The notes beneath the pieces are model-generated. The model saw only the letters and a program-made list of their open reading frames with translations, ran no database searches and was not told the origin of the DNA. The translations under genes were made by a program, and so were the position numbers. Positions 43,541 through 54,445 of a stretch of DNA of 64,000 bases are shown in pieces. Position 1 is the stretch's first letter, and each line of letters begins with the position of its first letter. Origin of the DNA: Phytophthora hibernalis (Eukaryota > Oomycota > Peronosporomycetes > Peronosporales > Peronosporaceae); the NCBI GenBank assembly GCA_012656075.1, contig JAAKBF010000062.1:496001-560000 (forward strand). The letters run 5' to 3'.

Positions 43541-46500
43541 TTAGCTAACATTGATCCTCACATGCATCGTCAGATGACCACCTTCCGATGAACGTGGAAC
43601 CCACAGGAGAAGGGAACCACCACCTGAGCCTGGAAGACCCAATAGCCCAGGACGCCATCGGTCCAGATACATCGTTTTGTCTTGTAACTCGGAAACGGTA
43701 GACTCCCATGTCACTGTTTCACCAGCACCAACGTCGACCTCCGCGTAGTCGTCACCACCAGAGTGGACAACCACCGTCACGTCCTCCTTGTCCGTGCTCT
43801 CGAAGATGAGATTCACGACACCGTCACCTTTCTTCGTCCACCATCCGTAGCTGCCTTCAAAAGCTTGGTCTATCGTCGAAAGCCCCAGAGCGTCGTATAG
43901 CGTGCCATCATCGACCTCGCCAATGAACGAAGTTGGTCCGCAAATCGGTTGCACGAACTGAGATGCCATCCATACTACACCGGTGGGGTCCAACCCACCG
44001 ATCACGGTCAACCCCAAGTTCGTCACCTCCAACATGTATTCGTCTTCCTTCACGGTCTCTCCCATATCCGTTGTGCCCGTTGTGATCAGTTGCTCGATGA
44101 TCACTTCTACCGTCTTCCGTAGCAAGTCACGCGTCTCGAACGCGGCGTCTTTCGTCTTGTTCCCCAACATTTCCTTCATACAGTTGTTGGTGACCGTGGG
44201 GATGTCATGCAGCACCACAGCCGACCTGCTTATCGTCACTCGAATATCGTCAACGGCGGCATTTGGGGTTTTGTTTCGAACGTCGCTCACCGCAAAAATG
44301 ACGCGGTCGGTGAGCTGTTTGAGTTCGAAGCCGCAAGATGTGTTCGATTTGATAAAGGCATCCAGTTCGGTAGTGCTTGTGTCGGGGGATTTGATCGCGC
44401 TGGTGTTGGTCAACATCTTGATGACATTGTCTGCGGACGAGATGATCTCTTCGCCGTTGATGATAGCTTGCTTGACGATGTTTTCCACGATCACCATCAC
44501 AATGCCTGTCCATTGCAATTTCGGCGGAACCTTCATACCAAGACAAGAGTACACTGCAACGGGCAAGTCCACAGCGATAACATCGGACTGGTATGCCACC
44601 GCGAGTAGTTTCTCGACGTCGCCTTGGGGTGCCGTCGTCTGCGTGAATCGTAGGTAGAAGATGAGCGACCTGATAATCGAGATGACGGACGAAGCGCAGA
44701 GATACAATTTCTTCATCGTGCTGAATGTGTTGTATGCAGCCTTGAGTTGGCCGAACAATCCCGCAGTTGCCGCGTTGAACGCAACGGCGAGAACGGATGC
44801 TACTTTCTGAGCGATGTTCAGCGCACAATCATCGTTTTGCGGGATACACTCCAAGCTGCACACAACTGGGTACGCCATCGGACACTGTGTGATGCAGTCG
44901 TCGTCGTCTTTGCCGTAACCTAGCGGGCAGATGTTCTTGCTGTCGAAAGCCACCGTTCTTCGATAGCACGCCGTATCCTTAGAATCTCCAATGGTAGGGC
45001 CCACCCAATTCCGGATAGTGTTGCCGTACCAAGCAGTACCAATGGAGTCTGTAAGTAGAGCTGGCACCGCTGACATTCTCGTCCAGATAGCTCCTAGTTG
45101 GTCGACTTCGCCCTCTGCACGACCGTGGAAACCACCAAGCTGGAAGCCTTCAGGGCTGTTTCCGTCGCACTCTGTTCTGTCTTCGTTCCCGCGGCAACAG
45201 AGTTTCCTTCGCTCGTGGCAAGATTTACATAGAATACATGTGTGCGTCCGCTCTTCTTGCCCCAGTGAATTTCCACCGAATTGATGTACTCTCCTGAGGC
45301 GAGAGCTAGGGTGTTCTCAGTTCCACCTGAGCCGCCGTGACTCCAGGTCAATTCCGCTGGCATCGTGACCTGTAGTGTGACTGCATCAACACGCTTGTCA
45401 CCGCGAAGAGTGACGGAGCTAAGCGTCTGTTCTAGTACAAGCTCAGACATGTCGGAGAACGCAACACCATGAGGACCTCCATGGACTGCGCTCAGCTGAA
45501 TGTCTTCATCTCCACTAGTCGGGGAGCTGTTTCTGCGACTGCCTCAATGCTGGTCCACACCGCACCTAGCAGATCAATTTCGTCTCCGGATCGACCAAAG
45601 AACCCACCAAGCTGATAGCCTTCCGGCGCAGTCACCGTTCCCTTTTCTTCGGTCGGGGTCCCTGCAGAAACCGTGTTACCCGCGCTCGTATCGAATTTGA
45701 GGTAGAAAATGCGGGTTTTGCTGGTCACTCCGACCATCTTCTTCGACAAATGAACCTCCATCGACGTAATGTACTCGCCTGGACCCAACTTAAGTGTGTT
45801 TTCAGTGCCTCCTTTTCCGCCATGACTAAAAGTTTGAGCCGTAGGAGCCGAAACTTCGAGGGTGAGTCCATCAACGCGTTTACCGCCACGAATTGTGATG
45901 GAGCTCACAGTTTGTGCGGAAGTCGCTTGCGGCTGATCAGAGAATTGCTCGCCGTGCGGGCCACCGAGTGATTCGCTTAGGATGATTGCTCGCTTTGTTG
46001 TAGAACCTCCTGCTGGTCTTACCGTTCCAGGTGCTTCGTCACCTGCTGGGGCGGGGGCAGGTGCTGGTGCTGGTGCTGGTGCTGGTGCTGGTGGCGCAGC
46101 GATCAATTTGACACTAGTCCAAATAACGCCGAGCGAATCAATCTCCTCGCCACCACGACCAAAGAACCCACCAAGCTGAAAACCCTCCGGGGCTGTCACC
46201 GTATTCTTGTCTTCCGTTTGCGTTCCAGCAGACACCGTATTACCCGCGCTCGTACCGAAACTCAAGTAGAAAATACGAGTCCTGCCGGCTTTCTTTCCCC
46301 AATGAGCCTCCATCGATGTGATGAACTCGCCCTCTCCTAGTTTGAGTGCGTTCTCCGTTCCGCCACTTCCACCGTGGTTGAATCTTTCTGCTGTCGGAGC
46401 TGCTACTTCCAAGGTGATACCGTCGACACGCTCACCGCCGCGAATGACGATAGATGCAACCTTTTGCCCTGAAGTAGCTTCGGCTTCGTCGGAGAACTCG

Positions 46501-47432
46501 GTACCATGGGGACCACCGAAACTTTCACTCAGTTGAACGGAGTCCTCAAATGAAATAGCAGGTACTGGTGCTTCTGCGGAAGCGACTGGATCCTCTGTTT
46601 GCTCCACTTTCGGATCCTCAATAACTGACCCTGATGAAGATGAAGCTGCTGAACCTGTCGAAGATGCTGTCGCCGATGACTCTGTAGATACAGCTGCAGG
46701 AGGCTCCTGGGATGGATCACCAGCACCTGATGCGACTGAGCCTGTCACCGATCCTGTCACCGAGGAATCTAGGGATACTTCTGCAGGGGGCTCTTGGGCT
46801 GGATCACCAGCACCTGATACTGCTGAACCTGCCGTGGATGATGTCGCCGAAGACTCTATAGGTACTTCTGCAGGAGGATCCGTAGGAGCTTCTGTTGCAG
46901 GAGGGAGGTCCTCTGTTGCCACAGGTGCGGGTGCAGCCTCAATAAGTGACCAGATAGCACCAAGTGAGTCGATCTCATCGCCTCCACGCCCAAAAACCTC
47001 CAAGCTGATAACCTTCTGGTGCAGTCACCGAATTTTTATCCTCCGTCATGGACCCCGCCGAGACCGAATTGCCAGCGCTCGTGCCGAAGCTCAAATAGAA
47101 AACGCGTGTTCGATCACTCTTTTGCCCCAATGAACCTCCATCGACGTGATGCGTTCATCTGCTCCAAGCCTGAGAGTATTTTCCTTTCCACCGGCACCAC
47201 CATGGTTAAATGTCGCTGCGGTCGGTCCTGTAACTTCTAGGGCGATGCCATCCACGCGTTCGCCAGCACGAATGGTAATGGACCCTACCGCTTGCCCAAC
47301 GACAACTGAAGTTTCATCTGAGAACTCTGCTCCATGAGGACCTCCGAAACTCTCACTTAGTTGAATAGATTCATCTGAAAAGGTCCCTGAAACAGCGACC
47401 ATGAGTACGAGCAGCAGCGCTCGAAGAATCAT
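43541..47432 (-). CDS. Giant secreted protein with four jacalin domains and the unassigned C-terminal module, four frame breaks
   Basis: About 1,299 residues from the ATG at 47432. Order by position: signal peptide (RALLLVLMVAVSG), jacalin 1 (47380-46960), a Pro/Ala/Ser/Thr/Glu-rich linker (46950-46560), jacalin 2 (46550-46110), a short Ala-Pro repeat linker (46100-46000), jacalin 3 (45990-45540), jacalin 4 (45500-45060). Then follows the same Cys-rich, helical and beta-rich module as in the other lectins (45060-43541), ending GGHLTMHVRINVS. Each lectin domain shows GGPHG, HGG-GG, E-ITSMEVH and the GGFFGR block (GGFHGR in domain 4). Frames break at 47120-47123, 46992-46996, 45521-45524 and 45154-45156, all in single-base runs. 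The linkers look like flexible, possibly glycosylated spacers, so the protein could bind glycans at several points. The breaks may be sequencing errors. Confidence 0.85.
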
Positions 47433-49066
47433 TTTGTGAAAGCCTGCCCCACGCCGAGACGGCTAAACGAGAAATGGTTGTTATCGTCGGACATCGAACA
47501 CTCTGTCCCAGTAAGGAAAGCATGCGGGATTTCCATTTGGGATGAGACAACATGTACATTGTATTGTACATGTACATGTACCGGTACAGTACCTGGATTG
47601 CATGCTGCAATTTACAACCCAAAGTTTGGCTTGTTGAACATTACTATGTCCACATCACACGATGTGTTTTGCTACCGGTATGCTTGTGAGCTGGATAATA
47701 ATCGAAGAAACGACTAAAATTAACGAACATCTGTAATAGAAAGCTCACACAGTATAATACCATGGTACATGTATAATACCGGTAAGTTACTAAAACAATG
47801 GCACGTGTCTGCAGAACATCTAGTACCAGTATAGCACAGGCTACATGTCCTTGTCGTGTTTATCGTGTGCATCGGATTGAAGAAGAGGGCCTTCGTTTGG
47901 AGATGCGTGCATCACGATCACCCACCAGTCGTCAATTGTTCGGTGGTAATAAATTCTACACGGCCGTTCTTACCGCATCGGGAGCCCCAACGGCGTTATC
48001 GTACTTGTATTATAGCAGAAGATGCTGTGAGCTCGTGACATACATGTACTTCGTATCAACGCACTATTATTCATGTACCCTACTCATACAGTACTGTACA
48101 ATGGTGGAGAACATGTCGACATATTCTTGATACTTCGAAGGAAAGGCTCGATCTACCTTGAGTTTTACCACACCCTAAACACAATGTACATTTACATGAA
48201 TACCGGTACTTCGAAGTATTCCCCCGTAATCCAAATCCTCTGATTATGTTTTACAAGTTCACGTGACGCTTCTGGCGACCGTGGTCTGCTAGCATGTATA
48301 ATACTGAAGTACATGTACGTTACCGGTATTATAGTACCAGCATCTATTATTCTCCTTGCACGTACACAAAAGCCGGCCGCCCGCAGAATCGGTGCATCTT
48401 CGCGCCTTAATGTGTACACGTAGTATCTGCCGCGCGACGAGTTCTGGGGTGCGTTCGGTAGCACGCAATTTGCAATATTTTTCTTCGTTTATACGTCATC
48501 ACATTGTTCGGATCGTCTTCGGTTGCCTCTCCTTGCTCACAAGTCTGCTGGTCAGCTTCAACACTGCAATTGCATTAGAACTTCTGCTACCAGTTGATAG
48601 TTGGAAAGTAGGCCCAAACAGCATGTTCGTCCTTGACCTGCTGGAGAGCAAACACGACCACAACAGGCGCCGTGGCTTCTGCGTGCCCAACATGACAAAG
48701 AATTCAACCCGAGTTCCTTGTAAGCGGATATGATACTGTAGTAGGTCTCACTGAAGATACCATTAGGGAGCTGGCACTCCCAGAACACTTATGCCGAGTG
48801 TATTGTAGCCTCTGTCCAACCGAATGATCACCGAGCATCACGCTAGTGCCAATTCCTCTTCGCAATGTCTATCATAGACACAACTGTTCCCAAACACTTC
48901 GCTTGGTGACGCTCGTCGCGAATTATAGAGACAGCCCAGCCCATTTTCTGATCGTTCAGCATCATGCCGCTTAGATCCAACCGACAACGGGTCCACCAGG
49001 ACAATCGTTCGTAGGCACTCGCCAGGAGTTTTAGGACAACTCTGTCCAACCGAATGACCACCAAGT
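47433..49066. other. Intergenic, rich in GTAC-centred palindromes
   Basis: 1.6 kb without a recognised gene. Words such as TACATGTAC, TACCGGTA and TTCGAAGTA recur, most densely at 47550-47590 and 48200-48330. CTCTGTCCAACCGAATGA is repeated at about 48810 and 49040, a 230-base direct repeat spacing. The open frames at 48356-48733 (+) and 48843-49100 (-) have no family I know. The upstream control region of the four-lectin gene must lie at its left end. Confidence 0.4.
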
Positions 49067-50637
49067 ATGGCGCCAGATGCGTCTCAGTGTCCACGGACAC
49101 CTAGCACTCGCTGTTGGCACTCTCTAGGCCGGAACATGTGGGAGGATGTCGCGTTAGAATACAACTCGCGCCGGGGTAGAAATTGGTTCGAGCGCGACTA
49201 TGACTCACTACGGCGAAAATTTAGGAATTTAAACGGAAAGTCGAAGCCAACGGGCATCAACGGGGAAATACCAGCTAAGTTGCACTTGCCCAAGAAATTC
49301 AGGCGGCGATAGAGAGGAAGTCGGGCGCCCACACGTCTCATGACGCGTTTGACCGCGGCGACGCCCACCTCTTGGAGCACGTAGCGGACGCCCTTCAGAC
49401 CACGAACGACAACGGAGATAGTGAGCCGGCGGCTACAGGCCTTGAAGACGACGGCGCCACCGTGGACTCAGGCAGCGACGAGGATCAGGACGAGGAGGAA
49501 GACAGCCAAGTTTTGCAGGACGATTTCTCGCAGTTAGGCCAACAAGACCCGGACGCGCAAGAACCTGATACACGCTGCGCTATGGGAACTGTCATCCCCA
49601 GTCACGGAACGTTCGACGCGTCCCTCGCAACGGACGTGTGGTCTGACGAAGAGAGCGAGGTCGTACGTGTACAAATAGCAGAACTGGATGATAATCAGGG
49701 GGCGGTTGGGGAAACTACGTCATCTCCAGCGATAGCACCGAGCTCTGCGGGGCCTGCTGCATCACCGAGAGATGAAACTCCGCGACCGGGCCGCCACTCG
49801 ACTACAAGATACCCGAATCCAACAGACAAGGCACCACTAGACACAGACAGCCCCAGAGGAGCTTCACGAAGCGATAGTCGAGCTCGGGTGCGGACTCCGT
49901 CTACAAGCACAGCTTCCTCGAAAAGAAGGGGGCCGGTCGGCCTAAAGGCTTCAGTCACAGCTCGAACCACGTATGCATCTCCCGACGGTCCGCCGCTCGG
50001 ACGAGATCCTACACGAGCGGTAGAAGACGCTTCCGAAATGGCTCGCAACAAAACGAAAAGCACTGCGAGCAATCGTTTAGGAGGTGGTGATCTCCGCGTG
50101 ATGCGAGAGCACAGGACAGTCGATCTGTGTCCGTGGGCACGAAGCGCGACGCCCCGGAAACTTCTAGTAGCGGAGCGACTTACTCGACTAATAAGCGCCA
50201 ACACGCAAAGAAAAGACTGGACGATCTTCGGAAGGAAATGGAGGCAAGCGAAGCGAAGCAGGCCGCCGCAGGGACGGACATGCTTCAGGTTCTCGTGTTC
50301 ATGCGTGAAGACGCAGACCGCCGTGCCGAGACAGAAGACAGACGACGTAGAGAGGACCGAGAAGCATTACTGGTTGATGAAAAGCGTGAACGTGAAGAGG
50401 GATAGTCTTCACCGTGAAGAGGAGGCTGCAGCTGCTGAAGCGCGCAGGTGCCATGAACTGGAATTCAACCGACTGCTCCGAGAGGAGCAGAGCCGGAAGG
50501 AAGCAGAGATTGCGGATGAAAGTCGTCGACGATACGAGGAGCGACTCGAACGAGACCGCGCAGAAGCACGCGAACGCCACGATCCGATGATGCTACTCAT
50601 TGCTTCAATACAACGAGGAAGCCCTCACCCTCAATGA
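49067..50637 (+). pseudogene. Myb/SANT-like partner gene of PIF/Harbinger (copy B)
   Basis: The N-terminus has the SANT/trihelix piece MWEDVALEYNSRRGRNWFERDYDSLRRKFRNL. A long acidic and Ser/Thr-rich middle follows, then KKRLDDLRKEMEASEAK and a charged coiled coil (EEEAAAAEARRCHELEFNRL, RRRYEERLERDRAEARERH) ending MMLLIASIQRGSPHPQ. The frame changes near 49315, near 50110 and back near 50402, so the coiled coil is read from two frames. In Harbinger-type elements this protein assists DNA binding. Its transposase partner ends 65 bases further on, on the other strand. Confidence 0.65.
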
Positions 50638-50701
50638 GAAAATCAAGCTGTGTGTGAGGCTGAATAACTGATGAAAGAGATAGTACGTGCAGCTTTACTA
50701 G

Positions 50702-52030
50702 TTATAATGTATCCTCATGACCGTGGAAATGAGTTGTGCGTATTTCACTGATCCCTACAGTCCTAATCCGATAGTTAGCCAACCTGAACAAGTTGTCCAG
50801 TCTAATCTTTCGTTTGTGCACGTCGTACGGCAGGGGCAACAAGAGGCGGTGGTACACTTTTTCCACCGACCCCATGCCCCATTCGGCTGATTGCCGTATG
50901 AAGGTTATGGCTCCCGACATTACCTTCGTAACACGGCGTACTGATGGAACCAAACGAGAGAGGTCCCCGTCTTTTAGGGGTGTTAGAACGCGTCCGGTCA
51001 TTTCCTTAGCGCACGGAATTGCGCTGTCACTACGATACCGTATCGCATGTCCGGATTCAACTCTGGGTTGGCAAGCTTCCTTCGAAAATCGAGGCTGGTA
51101 TCACCGTCATTCCAGTAGCCGGGAGAGTTGTGCTTCGCCCTAACAATGAGGCCGTCTGCGCTGAAGCACAACGTCCCCGTCACGAAGACGTTATGTAGCC
51201 ATCCGTTGTAATGGGCGTTTTGAACATCCGGATTTGGGGTTGCTGGACCTACGACACATTACAAAAGAAATAGTCAACAGTTAGTGTAACTGAAATAAAA
51301 TAATACATGGAATAGTGAAATCAACTCCTCCACATACTCTATAAATTTTTTTCCGTCCAGGAAACCCCAAGTGAACTGCATCAAATGGTGACGGCGAGCG
51401 ACCAATCGGGCTAGGGCCTTTTGGCGAGCGAGAGATGGCCATACGATGCGTGCTGGAAGAAAACTGTGTAAGGCCTGCGATAGAGCCTCCTCAGCCGTAT
51501 TCAACATCAACACCCGCGCTACTGTTGACGGCGGCACCCCAAACTCTTTGCAGAGCGAGGGAGGCCCTCTGCATGGAGCCTACGTAGAAAGCTAATAACA
51601 CGCCTAGTACTTGGTGGTGAGCCTGCAGCTGTCGTGGTCGGCCGCCTTTGGGACTGAACTGGGGAATCTTGTAGAAAGGTACGAAGCGCTCGAGAAGGAT
51701 GACGAAAGAGTGTCTGTATGAGCATGATAACCGCAAATAGATTAAACTTCAGTCAAACAATAACCTTTAATGCACGAATATCGCACCTTGACAGACTCGT
51801 CGTACTTATGAAGTTTTCGTCAGTGCCCTCAGCCATGTGTCCATAGCTAGCATCCGTAGGGTCCTTCAGGCAATGCAGAGTAATGTAATGGCGAACGCGC
51901 ACCATTCGACGCCACTCGTCGCGACGTATCTCCTCGAACAGTCTCCTACGCAGTTCTCTGCGCTTAGCGGTCTGCACATTAGAGATCGCGCATAGACACA
52001 TAGCGCTAGCAGCACGCTACCGCTGGACAT
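50702..52030 (-). pseudogene. PIF/Harbinger-type transposase (copy B)
   Basis: From the ATG at 52030: an N-terminal piece (RRLFEEIRRDEWRRMVRVRHYI), a probable intron near 51750, then GGRPRQLQAHHQVLGVLLAFYVGSM and the helix-turn-helix end (VPPSTVARVL). FTWGFLDGKKF holds the first catalytic Asp. TGTLCFSADGLIVRAKHNSPGYWNDGDTS and YGIVVTA follow; in the latter the Asp expected before SAF-like residues is altered. The C-terminal part is GAITFIRQSAEWGMGSVEKVYHRLLLPLPYD with the catalytic Glu, then RLDNLFRLANYRIRTVGI. Several frame shifts occur. It is a rather recent relic. Confidence 0.7.
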
Positions 52031-52551
52031 CGTCCTTTCGCAGAATGAAAAGCGAAAGGGGAGACGTGCGCCACACCGATGTGAGTTGCCATCTCGGGGT
52101 GCCATCCCGCGAAGAGTCGCTATGACCTCGCGCACTTCGTTCTAGATTTTGTCCGGCTTAATTTTGTCCCCGCAGAAATCCATAGTAAGATTCAGTATAT
52201 GAAATACAACGTGACCTTTTTATCGGTCACAGCGACAGTTTGATGATAGTTTTGGTTGTCTGTTCTGGAGCCCACTTTTTTATACGCATGTTAGAGTGAT
52301 AAAACAGTGGATTAAATTTTTCAATAAAACTGTTTTATGGGGTTTTGAAAGGCACCCAATGGCATATTAATATGTTTGAATATTCATATTCATATGAATA
52401 TTCATATTTGGTCTGGTTCGCCCATATTAATATGATAACTCGAATTCGATCCGTTAGGCCCTGGTCTAAGTAAAATTCCGAAACTCGTTCCGAACAATAC
52501 TTAGTTTTCATTGGTCAAAACTCAGTGCATCATTGGGAACGAGTTCCGGTT
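52031..52551. other. AT-rich intergenic with ATTCATATGAAT palindromes
   Basis: 52372-52425 is a cluster of overlapping palindromes of the words ATGAATATTCAT and ATTCATATGAAT. A similar GAATATGAATATTCGTATTC cluster lies near 58050. No gene was recognised. Confidence 0.4.
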
Positions 52552-53273
52552 TTATACCGTTCTGGGTGGAGCACTCAGAACACCTCGTGTATGTGTTCTG
52601 AAGTGAGAACGCGTTTGATGTCTCTGCCGACATCGTACAAATGGTTGTACTCTCCATTCCTCAATCCCACCTACGCGAAGCCCAACCGACATTCCTGCAG
52701 ACGCCACTCTCCGTCCATCAAGTTCCATGGTTGCCAGAGCTCCTCCGACACCAGTACGTCCAGCGAAAGCGCTGTTGAGGATGCCCCACAATTCGGTGTC
52801 GTCTTCACGACCGTTATTTCCGGTTTGTTGGCGAGATGTTTTGCCCTGCCTGTACTCGGACTTGAGTTTCTTGTACTTGTTGACCACCTGTTGTACGCAT
52901 AACTAGTCAATAATTAAATTGCATACAGCCATATCTAATGAAAACATACCTGCTCCCCATTGAGCACAACACTCAGGGATTCCGAGAGACGTCCTGCGAA
53001 GTACTGCCAGGCCAGCCTCTTTTTCAGATTTGTATCAGCTGATTCGACGCGCGTCTTGACTTCTTCGTCTCCGAAGCGCATCTCCAATAGGTGTGATACC
53101 ATTGGATTCGTCCATACATAGCGCTTCGTAGCGGGTTTTTCGGTCGCCTTGGCCTTCTTTTTACCTTTCTGCTTTTCACCCGACTTGGCGGTGGATGCTC
53201 GTTTGCCCGTTACCGCAGGCACAGGCGGCGGGGGTAATAGAGATGCCGGTGGTAAGCCGGAAGTCGGTACCAA
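52552..53273 (-). pseudogene. Myb/SANT-like gene, 5' end cut by a transposon
   Basis: Exon 1 (to 52950) has a Pro-rich start, a basic segment (KQKGKKKAKATEK) and KRYVWTNPMVSHLLEMRF, a SANT/trihelix-type domain. A 62-nt GT-AG intron (52888-52949) leads in frame to VVNKYKKLKSEYRQ and WGILNSAFAGRTGVGG. The frame then degenerates. No ATG is available: the reading is open right up to the terminal repeat of the Harbinger element that begins at 53276. So its own start was probably separated by that insertion. Confidence 0.55.
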
Positions 53274-53585
53274 TAGGGGTTTCAGTTTATAAAATCACCG
53301 TATTTTTCGGGTAATTTCTTGAAGTCATCCTTTGAAGGAATGCTCCTCCCGAGACGCATTCCTTGGAGGAATTCCTCAATCGGAGTCATTTTTGGTGAAA
53401 TGTCGCCACCCGTTCAAATCGATACAACTGTTTTGAGAGTATATATTTAGTGACAGGGACATTTTCTTATCTCGGGCTTCGTTCTGCGCTCCGCCAAGCT
53501 CATGCTACTACGCGGATAGTTTCTTGCGCAGCACGGCACGGCGTAAACTGCTCTGCACCACGTTTCTCATGTTGTCGCCCATGGG

Positions 53586-54090
53586 ATGGACCTGCGTAGC
53601 TCCTTCCCGTTCTCCCTGCTCTACGCTCGCTACGACTTCTTGCGCAACATGAACCGCTTGAGACTCCTGTTGCAAGACACAGTCGGCTATTTACGTGGTT
53701 CGCACGGTGTTCGTGACCATCGGATAGCTCCTTACTGTCTTCTGCTTCAACGGCGAGAAGTTTGGCGGCGACGAGTATGGCGGCGACTTCGATATATCGT
53801 AGACCTTCCCGCAGCTCATGATCGTTTTTTCGTGCTGACGGTGCCTGCCATCTCCAAGACTTGGTTTTTCATCAAGGAGGAGAAAGGCCCCGCATTAACT
53901 TCACCAACTACACGAAGGAACTGTGGACGTTGATTCAGAAGCACGTCATGTACCAGGTGATCTTCTTCAACTTCTTCCAAGGCATGTTCTCAACCATCTC
54001 GTATACGGTCAGCTCCCCGGGGCTTCGTATATGGTGGGAGCGACGCCTATTAACAGCACACTGAGCAACGAGGGCGTTGACGCGGTGTAA
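53586..54090 (+). pseudogene. Fragment of a folate-biopterin transporter (BT1 family) gene
   Basis: Read across several frames: VFCFNGEKFGGDEYGGDFDI, TFPQLMIVF, LTVPAISKTWFFIKEEKGP, NFTNYTKELWTLIQKHVMYQ, VIFFNFFQGMFSTISYTVSSP and VGATPINSTLSN, then a stop. I recognise this as the middle of BT1-type transporters, 12-helix membrane proteins that carry folates or pterins. N- and C-terminal thirds are missing. Frames slip at the C run 53888-53891 and the G run 54019-54022, each one base short. The piece lies between the left terminal repeat and the Myb-like gene of the Harbinger element, so it was probably picked up by the transposon. Confidence 0.6.
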
Positions 54091-54445
54091 GGCATGGCTT
54101 TGGAGCTGTAATCCATTTGACCTGGTGCAGTGATCGAAAAGGCCACACGTTTGAGCTTTTAACCAGTTGATACTGTACGTGTTCATGTTCTAAATGGACA
54201 ACAGGTTTGTGTGCTTGGTTCGCCGTTCCTGTGTAATATTTCTGATACCTATGCAACATGGTTTGCTCTGATGATGCCAGTAAACGAGCGATGGCGTAGG
54301 GTGGATCGAGGTCAACCGGTACTGTGATAAAACAGCGCTATCAGCGGGAACAGCACAGCACGTCGACTTCGACTGTCGCGCCACTTCTCAACTTTCCTCG
54401 CAAGTGAAGTGTCGGCTCAAGCCACACTCTGCCCTTGACTTAAGT

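Noticed and set aside
5484..47432. Programmed ribosomal frameshifting in the lectin genes
   Set aside because: The breaks fall at different places in each paralogue, have no common slippery heptamer or downstream structure, and the copy at 20274 needs none.
48843..49100. 85-residue minus-strand open frame (LSGMMLNDQKMGWAVSI)
   Set aside because: It looks protein-like in part, but I could not link it to any family, and it lies between two copies of a short direct repeat; left as unassigned.
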